Shown piece by piece: positions 10,952 to 64,000 of a DNA stretch of 64,000 bases. This DNA is from Nipponacmea schrenckii (lineage: Eukaryota > Mollusca > Gastropoda > Lottiidae), in NCBI GenBank assembly GCA_030562195.1, contig CM060200.1, positions 20,437,023 through 20,501,022 on the forward strand, in the 5' to 3' direction. The position numbers were made by a program, and so were the translations under genes. Position 1 is the stretch's first letter. Every line of letters starts with the position of its first letter. The notes under the pieces are model-generated. The model saw nothing but the letters and a program-made list of their open reading frames with translations. It did not search any database and was not told the origin of the DNA.

Positions 10952-11451
10952 NNNNNNNNNNNNNNNNNNNNNNNNNNNNNNNNNNNNNNNNNNNNNNNNN
11001 NNNNNNNNNNNNNNNNNNNNNNNNNNNNNNNNNNNNNNNNNNNNNNNNNNNNNNNNNNNNNNNNNNNNNNNNNNNNNNNNNNNNNNNNNNNNNNNNNNNN
11101 NNNNNNNNNNNNNNNNNNNNNNNNNNNNNNNNNNNNNNNNNNNNNNNNNNNNNNNNNNNNNNNNNNNNNNNNNNNNNNNNNNNNNNNNNNNNNNNNNNNN
11201 NNNNNNNNNNNNNNNNNNNNNNNNNNNNNNNNNNNNNNNNNNNNNNNNNNNNNNNNNNNNNNNNNNNNNNNNNNNNNNNNNNNNNNNNNNNNNNNNNNNN
11301 NNNNNNNNNNNNNNNNNNNNNNNNNNNNNNNNNNNNNNNNNNNNNNNNNNNNNNNNNNNNNNNNNNNNNNNNNNNNNNNNNNNNNNNNNNNNNNNNNNNN
11401 NNNNNNNNNNNNNNNNNNNNNNNNNNNNNNNNNNNNNNNNNNNNNNNNNNN
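10952..11451. other. Assembly gap, exactly 500 N
   Basis: 500 consecutive N, a standard placeholder length for a gap of unknown size. ORFs spanning it are meaningless. Confidence 0.99.
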
Positions 11452-12597
11452 CAAATACTGTTTTTAGGATTTAAATATTGCAATTTTGGATAGAATCTCT
11501 AATGTAGTGCACTAGTGTAAGTAAACATAGTATTACTTGATTTTCTAGAGTCAGATGATGGAACAGTTGCTATCAAATTCAACAGGAAAACCTTTAGTCT
11601 TGCAAATATAATGATGGACTTAACTGCCAAGTTTATGATGGCCAATTTCACTTGCTAAGATTAAGGTTTCAAACTTATGCTAAGTATGTGAAGGACTGTT
11701 TGGTCCTTAACTATGCTTAATAACCAAGGGACTTTGATAAATTTTACAAGTCACAATGCAAGTATTGAATTCTGTTTCTATAATTTAGAGTTATCAGTTA
11801 GTCTCTTGCCTGCAACTACAACTAGCTTGCTTAACAGGGAAGTAAGATGTCTATGTTTGATTTCAACATTACATTAAATCTTCACCTGGGTTGTAAAATC
11901 CAATCTCTGGAGAATCTGAAAGGTGAATTAATCTGGTTGTCATGGTAATAGAATCTGATTGTCCTAGCAATGTTTTTTCCTGCAGGAAAAGCTGTTAAAA
12001 GAGTTTGTCTGCAATGTGATTCCATTGAGAAATTTGATAGCATTGTTCTAGTCTGTATATTGTTTATTGTTATTTCTGGTCTGTTTTATATTCAAGAAAT
12101 CAGGAAGAAGCAGAGGGTATCTTTGTTGCTGTCTTTTTTCCCAATAAAAGTTCTTGATAGAGAACTCCTTGATGACTTGATCTGATAAGATTGAAAATCT
12201 CGTCTCCAAGCTTATTGTATTGAAGGAGATAAAAGGTTTCTTTGCCATTGTGACTCTCTTGACTGGATGATGCACAACACAATTACACTCAAAGTATTTG
12301 ATGCAGGTCTATTCCATAGAAATATTCATAAAGAAAACTCAACCTACAACTGAAATCTATTCAAAACACAAGTCATTGCATATACTGTAAAACGCAAGTC
12401 AATTCATATACTGTATGCATACATACAGAATAAAATAACTATTTCATAGAATTGAGGATGTAACTATTTTCCTTTTTTTAAGAATATGGATTTAAATCAT
12501 AGTATATGAAAAAAAAACCTAGATTTCATCAACAAAATATATTGAAATATGAATTATAAGCAATTGTAGTGACATATATTAAGGATGTCCCTCTGTG
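11452..12597. repeat. 1,146-bp segment duplicated across the N gap (second copy)
   Basis: Same sequence as 9806-10951. After 12597 the sequence continues into unique DNA (GTCTATAATAATATTAC) leading to the first FAK exon. Confidence 0.9.
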
Positions 12598-12980
12598 TGT
12601 CTATAATAATATTACTATACTACTATAATAAACTCTAATGATATCAGATATAATGGATGGATGACTCGAGACTCGTGTGGTTTCAATTATACATCAACCC
12701 ACAATTCATAATGATATATGTACAGGGCAAATTTATTTTTTGTTAAAAGCTAGTTATTTCCAGTTTGAAAATTTCTTATGAGTATAGTTTAGTGTTTAGA
12801 TTCTTTTGTATCACTCATTCATTAATTAATTTATAACTTCATTTATTGATTGTAGCCTCTGTATCTTTCCATTTATTCTATTGTTGTTACCTGTACATAA
12901 ATATATGATGTGGCTATAAATGTATAGATATCTGTTAAATTGTTATTTATTTATTCATTCATACTTTCTCTCTATTCTAG

Positions 12981-55286
<42,306 letters not shown>

Positions 55287-56067
55287 TAGACCTGAACTAC
55301 AAACATTTCGAATTATGATACTTATCTCCCTTTAAATGGCAGCAGAGGAAAGGGTTGTTCTGATTGGTGCCAAGCATAGACCCTAGTAACCAATCAAATT
55401 TAGAGTGTATGGTGCAATCATATTATTAATATAAGATTTAATGAAACATGTTGGTCAAATGAATAATGGAAGGGAGGGTTTCAGAGTAAGGTTATTGCTG
55501 TCTAAGGCTTTTCTGTAATTGATGGATCATATGAACTATTCATGCTTGATATTTATTGGATCTGCCCCAAGACTAAATAAACAACCTGACAGTTTAGCTT
55601 CATTGGTGAATGTATATTGCAGTTTACATTCTGTTTTTAACTTGCCTTTCAAATGAAGCTATTAAATTATCATACATTTTTATCGTGTAAGTTTTGACTT
55701 TATGACCTAAGCTGTAAGTAAGCTTTATATTTTCAAGATCGCTTAACATGACTGCTAGTTATGATTAAATCACCAGATCCAGTGCTTAAGATAATTAATC
55801 TAAAAATAGACACACCCTTGGACAAACAATTATGGACATGGAAGACATTTTGTTAATTGTATGAGTTGTTTGTACTTGTAATGTTTAAGTTGTTATATCT
55901 GTTTTTTCTTCTTTGTAAATATTTGCCCTTTTTTAATTGTTAATATGACAAACTTTTGTATATGTTGTTTTTAGTTGTATTTTAATTTTTTTGTAGAAAT
56001 ATGTAATATATCAAAACCTCCCTTTTCCGCAAATGTAAATATTTATTTTTGCTTTTTTACCAATAAA
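55287..56067 (+). other. PTK2 (FAK): FAK 3' untranslated region, with AATAAA at 56062
   Basis: AT-rich sequence after the stop codon with no further ORF. AATAAA occurs at 55576-55581 and at 56062-56067 (in CAATAAAAAG); the second is the better candidate poly(A) signal. The true end is not determined. Confidence 0.45.
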
Positions 56068-58338
56068 AAGTTTTGCTTTCCCTCCTGAAAAATTCCTTCA
56101 TTATCATGAATTATGTTAACTTAAGGTAGTATCTGGTCTATTTTGTATCTAATGGATTTCTTTACATGTCTAAAATATATATATCATTTTGTAAACTCGT
56201 GAAAGTGTCGTTTTAGCAAAAAACTCTCATTAAAGGTTGCTGATAAGCACAGGATTGGTATATCACAAATCTAAAAACCTCTGGTTAATAATTTCTAGGC
56301 TTGGTATTATCTTTAAAGTTTATTCATTGAAGACTGAAATGAATGATACTGGAAGATAATTTCACATTATGATGTACAAATGGCATTTTTTTCTACTGCA
56401 TCTATCTAAATACTTTTAAGCCTTGTGACAAAATAATTTGATCATTGCCAAAAAATATTTTTATTACCAATTTTTTGGTTATGGTCCTATTCTCTGTGAC
56501 TGGATATGGTCTTGATGCTTTCATCATATTTGCAATTACAAGAAAATAAAACTTTAAAGTTTATCACTAAGATGGAATTATTTATGGCTAACAAAAGGCC
56601 ATGTTGTATCAAAGCATAGATATATGTGTAATTTGTCCTGATATATTGAAACTTAACCAGAACAAGTCCTATGAAAGCATTGAATCCATATCAGATTATT
56701 ATACGGTTGTGACCTATAGAGAAGAAGTATATTTTTGAACCTGACATTTCTATTTTTCTCAGTGTATCTTAGTTATGTGATGATAAATGTACTGTAGATA
56801 GATTGAGAATTTTAAGGGTACATTCCTTGCAATGATATTTCAACTAGAATTTATCTAGTGTACAAGATAGGGTTGTCTTTATATTTATGGGGTGAAAGAG
56901 CTTGGGGATCTTTTGACTGTTAACACTGACAATCTGTTCATTGATAAGCCTACATGATGCTGATTATCTGTTCATTGATAAGCCTACATGATGCTGATTA
57001 TGTTCATTGATGAGCCTACATGATGCTGATTATCTGTTCATTGATAAGTCTACATGATGCTGATGCAGTCAAAGCATACAACAAGAAATGATGAAAAAAA
57101 TACTCATTGAATGTTAAACATAACTCAATTATAAGTATGCTTATTATAAAAATTATTATTTGCATTCAGATTTTAATTTTTTTTTTTTTTTGCTTCAAGT
57201 TATTGTTCCTATTTATCCTCTTCAATAATAGATCTATATCTATATATACAAGTCCATTATTAATAAAAGCTTGTTGAGTGGTGAAGACATGTTTATTTTG
57301 TGGCAGTATTTCACAACAAATCATTACAATTCATGACATTATGTCATTGGCATACAGTTTTAAAACAGTAGTAAGATTAATTGTAAAATAATGCCCTATT
57401 ATTATATATAGTCATTAAGAAACAGTATTTAAAGTGATTAGTTCCAGTAATTAATATCATTATTTATAGTCATTATTATTTAATCATAGATACAAATTAT
57501 TTCCTTTAATATATAGATCATTTGTTAAGTTCTGTACCAATTTAAATGTATGTTGTATATAAATCCAAATGTTTGATTAAAATAACTTTATAAAAAATTT
57601 GGTTGTTGAATTAAAATTGACGGGTACTGTCAACTCCACTTGTGTAATATGACAAAGAAAGGTTGAAAATTCTCCTGGCAATTCTCACATTTTGGAACAA
57701 CTAATATGTTTTGCAACTCTTCCAGATATCCCGCAAAGCAAAATGAATATACCAAGAAACTATCTATACATATGTGTACTGTTCAGCAGATGCAACTTTG
57801 CATAACTAACTCTTGTGTATAAGTAATGAAATTGCCTTAAAAAGAATAAGATAACATCTGAAGTTAATAGTTTTTTTATTCTCATTTTACACCTGATTCA
57901 GACATTTACAACAACTGCACATACTTTAATTCAAAAATGATACAAGGAGTTTCAAATTATTAAAAGAGCTGTGCAAAAAAACTTATATGAACATTTGTCT
58001 CTTATATCATATAACATAGTCTAATACATAAAAAGAAAAACAAAGAATATCTGGGTTTACTTCTCTATTTAACGAGCCCAAATTATGTTTTATAAGCTCA
58101 CAGCTTCATAGGTAATACAAAACAATGAATAATATACAAATGTGCAACAACTAATGAAAAACATAAAACCTTAAATTGGTTTTAAATTAGCTGAAAATGA
58201 CATGGCAAAATGAAATCTTGTGGACAAATAGAAACAACCAAACAAAAATAAAGAGCTCTCTACCATACAGGGTAATTAATTCCTGAGAAATCAATATCTT
58301 TGATGGTTTTATTTTTTCCCCACAATGAGACAGACAAA
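56068..58338. other. Intergenic region between FAK and LSM4 (convergent)
   Basis: AT-rich and without genes. FAK (plus) and LSM4 (minus) end toward each other here. It contains a 34-bp tandem repeat (56934-57065). No other structured element is recognised; some may be longer 3' UTR. Confidence 0.5.
56934..57065. repeat. 34-bp tandem repeat, four copies
   Basis: The unit begins CTGTTCATTGATAAGCCTAC, followed by ATGATGCTGATTAT. Four copies with few mismatches; the third lacks two bases at its start. Confidence 0.9.
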
Positions 58339-59695
58339 CTATTGACTTCTGCCTCTTCCTGGTTTTTGCCCCCCACGACCTCCACCTTGACCTCTATCTC
58401 CTCCTCCTCCCCCTCTTCCACCACCACCTCCTCCTCTACCTGATGAAAAGGCTCCTGAAAGTACACAAATGTGTTGTCAGAAATTTGATAGTTACACATT
58501 TTAACAAGCAGTTTAAGAAAAAAATCAACACAGCTTTAACTAGTCAAATGATAGCTTGCTAGGCAAGGTAACATAGGTCCACTGGTCGCTTTGATAAAAT
58601 AAGGTTCATTAACAAAAAGGCATAAAATTCCAGTATATGACTATGTGTGTGATATTAGACCATAGTGAGGACTATGAAAGAATTACTGAACTTTCGTTTC
58701 CCTTACCTCTACCCCTGCCACCACGACCTCCACGTCCCCTGACCTCACCACGACCTTTAGACTTCTGCATCACATCTTCTTTGACCATATCTATAACTTC
58801 ATCAGGAATTCGAAGATATTTGATTGTACTACCTCTGACATAACATTCAGGCATTCTCCAAAATCTATCACCATCCTACATCAACAAACAATTAGCTAAT
58901 GAAAAAAATTGGTGAATTCTGTACCACTTCCTTATTAAAAAATTTGTAAAATTCCAACAGTGTGATAAAATCATGTACGTACTTCTCTTGTGTAAATGGT
59001 ACATGTAAAATTGAACTTACTCTTGATGTACAAATAACTTCTCTGAGGTTGATATTCATCCAGTTGTCACAACTTACTAGGTGACCGTTATATGTTTCAC
59101 CATTCTTCAACTCAACTAACTAAAATTTAAATTAGAAAAAGTTTGATTTGCCTGATAAGAAATAATCAGAAGTTTTCAACATCTGGCCATCAATTAACTC
59201 AATAAAAAATTACAAGGGTAATAATACTTACCATGGGATGGTTGACAGCTGTTCGTAATAGAGATAGAGGTAACTGGAAACAGAAATTATACCATTACAA
59301 ATTTATTTTATATTATTCAAACTTATGCTAACAGAAAGAGTGTTGTTCCCTTTAAGTTTTGACTATATACAGCATTAGCCTAATCAAGCAATCAAATTTA
59401 AAAAGTTTGATACAAATTACTAAAACTGAGTAGGCCTACTTATTCAATAAGAATTTGATTTGGAAGTAATGCTTTATTCATATCATTATGCAAACATCTG
59501 TTCCAAAATGCAATTGTTAACTTATTTCAATAGATGTTGTTAAAAAAAATCAGTCTATTGTGAAAAGCAGCTCTACTTTCGATTTCTTTCCGCGATGGAT
59601 ATTGAAACAAAGGGGAATATTTGACAGTATAATCACACAAAATTGATTATAGTATTTTGATTTTATTGAAAATAATCTCAGCAAGTACATACCAT
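58339..59695 (-). CDS. LSM4: U6 snRNA-associated Sm-like protein LSm4, five coding exons
   Basis: Part of the nuclear LSm2-8 ring that binds the U6 snRNA 3' end and the cytoplasmic LSm1-7 ring that promotes mRNA decapping. Coding exons on the minus strand: 59695-59693 (ATG only), 59273-59232, 59119-59021, 58875-58707, 58454-58339. They sum to 429 nt, 142 residues, near the ~139 of human LSm4. The protein starts [15 protein letters not shown], then the Sm1 motif ([17 protein letters not shown]...NINLREV) and Sm2 motif ([17 protein letters not shown]), and ends in an RG/GGR-rich tail ending GRGRSQ. The tail is typical of LSm4 and is a likely arginine methylation and P-body region. A Glu-rich ORF over 58260-58499 is the wrong frame of the last exon. 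Confidence 0.95.
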
Positions 59696-60075
59696 CGTAT
59701 TGGTGAATACTATTTACAGTTAACAACAAAATATTGAAGATTATCTAAAATATTGCAAGAAAAATATATTTCGACGGCCATGCGAATATCATAAATAGGT
59801 TGAATGTCGCAAAAATCTTTGGCGTCTCCGTTGACAAGAGGTTTTCAAATTTGACTCATTAATGAAATTTTATATTTTTAAGAATATTAGAATTTCCAGT
59901 CAAAACAGTAACTTAAACATTCGTAATTATTTTAGAGAGAATGTCATTTAGATATTTACAACATACATCGAGTGGTCTCAAACTTTCATAAACAAACACA
60001 CGTGAAATTTGAAAAATTGAAAATAGAGGATTTTAAGCCTGTGGAAAGAATATTTAACTGTAAATTGCAAACAAA
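59696..60075. promoter_or_regulatory. Probable bidirectional promoter between LSM4 and OGFOD1
   Basis: 380 bp separate the divergent start codons. It must hold both 5' UTRs and promoters unless there are upstream exons. A CACGTG E-box is at 59999-60004. No TATA box is clear. Inferred from arrangement. Confidence 0.5.
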
Positions 60076-63000
60076 ATGACAACTGATGAACCTGTTTCTA
60101 AGAAAAAGAAAGGCTCCCCACTTGTTGAATTGAACAAATACTACTTTGCTGATGAATTTTCTCATCAAGTGAAGAAGTGTTTTTCTACAAAGAAACATTC
60201 AATCTGTGGTAAATAATTGATTTATGGATCTACTTTCTTTCTGTTAGAAAACAAAACTTCAATCTTTATTAATTCTAATAGCATATATAGATAGTAAAAC
60301 CTGGTGGTCATTGGTGTTGCATGAAGTGTTAAATGTGACAACTCTAGCATTAACTACCACTGACACGCTGACACTGACAGTAAATTGACAAGAAACTATT
60401 TACTTTGCTAAGTGATTGCATTGGACATGATATTGTTTATGAAACTATGTAAAATGTTATTTACATTTCAGAGAAACATGAACAAGGTGAAATAAATGTT
60501 CATCCATTTTTTCATACAATTTTAACGGATTTCATTAAAGAAGAAGAATTTGTAGAAAATTTAGAAAGAGAGCTGAGTGAGCTTGAATTTAAGGAGAAAA
60601 ATAATGATTTGTATAAATTTCATCAGGTAAGTCTACATGAAAGTGTTCTTCATGATTATAGAAATGTTTGAGTTTAAAAATCTTCATGTATATAGGCTAT
60701 TGTTCTAAATAAAGTGCATGTTGTAAATAAATTAATGGTGGCATGTCAGTCTTCATCAAGGGTTTGAGCATTGGACATAGATACATAATGTGTTTATCTT
60801 ATAGACTTTTTATTATTCATTAGGTCACCTATCAACACCTATCAAGTAGTAATGTACCATTTGTGTTTGGCTTGCATAATTCAAATCCTATTGTCACCTA
60901 TCTTGAAATTTCATATTTATAATCCAAATTTTCATAAGAAGCAATAATGTATTATTATACTAACTATATCTTTTACAGAGTAATGATTTAAAACATAGTT
61001 CTTCACCTCATATTGGTGCATTTTGGTAAGTTGTTTCTTTTTATTGAAATTTTATTGTGTATAGATAGGGTGAATTTCAACTGATATGATTTACAGTTTC
61101 AACTTATTCAATTTATGTTACATGTGCTTTAAAGAAATATTTGAATGAAAATTTTAGATCACATATTTTGTAATTTGTATTATTATTTTAGTAAGTTATT
61201 AGCAACAGATGTTAAAGAATGGTTATGTAAAATAAGTGATATAGAATTAAATGATGAAATTGATGTTTTTGCTTCAAAATATGAATATACAGGTGGGTAT
61301 ATTTTGCATTATAAGGTCTCAAATCCTCTCAAATAGCCCATTTACCAAGATTACTGTTGAAATATTGAGAATTGCTTACAAGATGTTAAAAATGTTATTA
61401 TTTATTTGATAGATATATTATTATGTCATGATGATGAACTAGAAAAAAGAAGATTTGCTTATATTTATTATGTGGTACCCTCAACCTGGGTTGAAGAAGA
61501 TGGTGGACATTTAGATCTCTTTTCTGCTGATCGTAAGTTTTTGTTTTAGAGACACCTCCACAAATATTATTGCAAGTACTTAAAGAAGATGAAAAAATAG
61601 GTTTTCAACATAACTGAGCCTGGCCTGTAAATTTTGAAGTATTTTACACAGTTGAAAGAAAGAGTAGATTATGTTTAATACGGTTTGTGCATTCATCAAT
61701 TTAAAGTTTTACGTACAATTTTGCAAACCAGTCTAAGGATTTTAAACAGGTTTTCTTATTACGTTATGTTGATTATATACACTAGCATTAATTTACACAT
61801 GTACAAATTTTTACATTATTACTTTTACACACTGTAAATTTGTCAACTCAGCCTTTTTTTTTTAGATCACATACAACCAAAAGAAATCATCAAATCAATT
61901 TTACCCAAACGCAACAACTTTTTATTTTTTGAAGTCACAGAGACATCATTTCATCAGGTTTGTGCCTTCATCTTTTCTCTATCAATGAGTAATGGTAGAG
62001 TTTGTAATTATGTGTCATTATTCCAATATGGTACAAACAGTAATGACATACTATGTGGGACATGCGGAAAATATTTAAAACGTAAAGACATGCTTATGTC
62101 TATGTGAAACACCTGATAAGAATATACAGGTACATGTCAATATAACATAAACTGTTTTTATTTACTCTCAAAATACTGTATTTGGTTCATTTGACTTACA
62201 GGTAGCAGAAATATTATCTCTAGAAAAAACAAGATTATCAATTAGTGGATGGTTTCATGGACCACCATTACCACGACAACCACCTCATAAAGAACATTCA
62301 CCTACACTGACACCCTACATAACAGTTGATGTAAGTTTTACTTAATTCTGAGCTACTATATTTTTTATGACGGCAATAAGATTATGTTGATAGTGAGAGG
62401 TTCTGTCGCACAGTTGCTAAGAGCGTTGAAAACTTTAAATGACACCATTAACTCCAAAAATTGTGGTTATGTACCCATCTATAATCCAGGAAAGGATTTG
62501 GCCATGGATTAGCTGTTCAAAATGATCTTTTGAGAATATTGTTTAACCTGTAGAAAATGGTTGTTTCTTTCTTTCTGTTTGAAATATAATGGTAATTTGC
62601 ATTACTTTTCTTTATAACATGACAGATATATTTTGAATTAACTGATTTTGCAGAAATAATTTAATTCACTAAACCTTTTTTGCTTTTGTAGGAAGATGAG
62701 TTTTATACCTGGATTAACCCAGTCTATTTAGTCCCTGAAATACAGGGTGAGATAAGTGAGAAATTTGAATCTGAATCAGAAATACAATTAACAGATTTCA
62801 TACAGGTGCAGTGTCTTCCATTTGATTAGCTTGAATTTTTTTAAGAAAGACATACCTCCAATATAGCAATTGCTTTTGTAGGTCATTGCATCTGCTAGTG
62901 GAACATCAATAGCTGTAATGTACAACAATATCTAACTCTATATTTCTCTCGCAAATCAGACATTAATTTGCTGTCTCAGTGAATGTCGGATTACATAGAG

Positions 63001-64000
63001 ACTGTAATTGTAATACATTCATTAATATTTGCAGAAAGAAAAATATAATGAATTGAAAAAAGCTTTGAAAGAAAGTGATATTCATTGGTCACATCATGGT
63101 CCCGCTAATAAAAGGTAAGAAATTATTGTGTGAAATCCATTTTGATATACATAATTCCAATAGATCTAAAGGAGTTATAAACAGTAATTGTGTAGAAATA
63201 TGGCAATTTTAATCAGTATTAGTTGGTTTAAGCTTTATATACAATAAAAGGTTCATGTAATTCTGTATGTCTTTTTTGTGTTTTTCTGAACTCATGTTAA
63301 ACGTAGTGTAAGCTTAAATTAATTGTGTTGTAGAGCATGATTACAATTTTAGAACACAATCTAAATCTACTTGCTGATAGTTTCATATGACTATGTTTAT
63401 CTATTGTAGGAAATATTATGTGTGCAACTCTGAAAATCAGCCTGCTATAATTAAAGAGTGCGTAAAATTTCTACAGTCGGATGCTATGTTTTTAGTTTTA
63501 TCTAATATAACTGGACTTAAACTACATGAATTAGCTCCAGAATCAGATGATGAAGAAAAAGACACAAAGAAAAAAGAAAGTGAAAGTAAAGAAGGTCAAT
63601 GTTCAACAATCCCTCATGATGGAAGCGGTGATAAGAAAGAAAGAGGTATTTTTTTTTAACATGTCTGAATCATTTCTTAAATTAACAAGATTAGAACCCA
63701 AATTTCTAATATTTTAACAAAGTATGCTACAGAAGCCCCTGGGAATTGAAAATAGAGTGATTAAAGCCTGAAGCAAATATTTGTTAAAAAAATGAGCAAT
63801 GTGTGATGGTTCAAAACAGCCCTACAGTCATTTGGAAATATCTGGTATGTGAGCCTGTCTTGATCTTAGTTTTTGGACTTTAAAATCCATCTTATTTTAT
63901 TTCAGTTATATCAGGAAGTGTAAATTCAAAATGTTATAGTGAAGTCAGAAAATGGAATCATGGTTGTTACACATTAGCTTATGATAAATCACATGATCAA
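60076..64000 (+). CDS. OGFOD1: Prolyl 3-hydroxylase OGFOD1 (2-oxoglutarate/Fe(II) oxygenase), partial at window end
   Basis: Family enzymes hydroxylate a proline of ribosomal protein uS12 (RPS23) and affect translation and stress granules. Exons: 60076-60208, 60472-60626, 60979-61025, 61192-61292, 61413-61532, 61866-61957, 62202-62330, 62692-62805, 63035-63114, 63410-63645, 63906-64000 (continues). Phases agree; 434 codons are in the window against about 540 in human. The catalytic domain has the iron ligands in CHDDEL (His 61427-61429, Asp 61433-61435) and the distal His in SFHQV (61952-61954), plus GGHLDLFS and the 2-oxoglutarate-binding Arg in [12 protein letters not shown] (62232-62234). 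A second, degenerate oxygenase-like domain follows, with [13 protein letters not shown], then an acidic Lys/Glu-rich insert (63548-63645) and [13 protein letters not shown]. The start is the first Met, after an in-frame-free leader. Confidence 0.95.

Noticed and set aside
10908..11493. Long ORFs across the N block on both strands
   Set aside because: They consist of translated N and have no sequence content.
58260..58499. Glu/Val-rich minus-strand ORF
   Set aside because: Wrong frame of the LSM4 Gly/Arg-rich last exon; the RG-rich frame joins the upstream exon in phase and ends in TAG at 58339.

Overview
The window is animal nuclear DNA, most likely from a lophotrochozoan and probably a mollusc. 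The host genes are intron-rich metazoan genes (focal adhesion kinase, LSm4, OGFOD1) with canonical GT-AG introns. The introns are AT-rich and carry tRNA-derived SINEs, fold-back elements and a tyrosine-recombinase retrotransposon. The animal assignment is secure from the genes; the mollusc assignment is inference.

Layout. 1-7,000: a Ngaro/DIRS-type tyrosine-recombinase retrotransposon (89-6785, minus strand), complete with split direct repeats, inserted in a ~57-bp tandem repeat. Its ORFs encode, 5' to 3', an SGNH hydrolase, a Gag-like protein, RT/RNase H and a tyrosine recombinase; the last three are each broken. 7,000-12,980: AT-rich non-coding DNA with a 500-N gap (10952-11451). The 1,146 bp on either side of the gap are the same sequence, so the gap and one copy look like an assembly artefact. 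12,981-55,286: a nearly complete focal adhesion kinase gene (plus strand, 28 coding exons found, 1,154 codons plus stop in one continuous frame; the very 5' end is unresolved). It has FERM, linker with the autophosphorylation Tyr, tyrosine kinase, proline-rich and FAT regions. Its introns contain a 2.07-kb fold-back element with ~192-bp internal repeats (13524-15592), a tRNA-derived SINE (about 32,582-32,895), a small hairpin MITE (about 35,293-35,482) and a 4.5-kb pair of TA-flanked elements, one inserted in inverted orientation inside its own relative (47899-52386). 58,339-59,695: LSM4 (minus strand, five coding exons). 60,076-64,000: OGFOD1 (plus strand, eleven exons, running off the window), head-to-head with LSM4.

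The three host genes are not an operon. FAK relays integrin and growth-factor signals at adhesions, LSm4 is part of the LSm1-7/LSm2-8 RNA-binding rings, and OGFOD1 hydroxylates a ribosomal protein. LSM4 and OGFOD1 probably share a bidirectional promoter of about 380 bp. The most notable observations are the assembly artefact, the retrotransposon with a leading SGNH ORF and near-identical split repeats despite three coding lesions, the self-nested TA element, and a FAK linker built wholly of phase-1/phase-1 cassette units around the autophosphorylation site.
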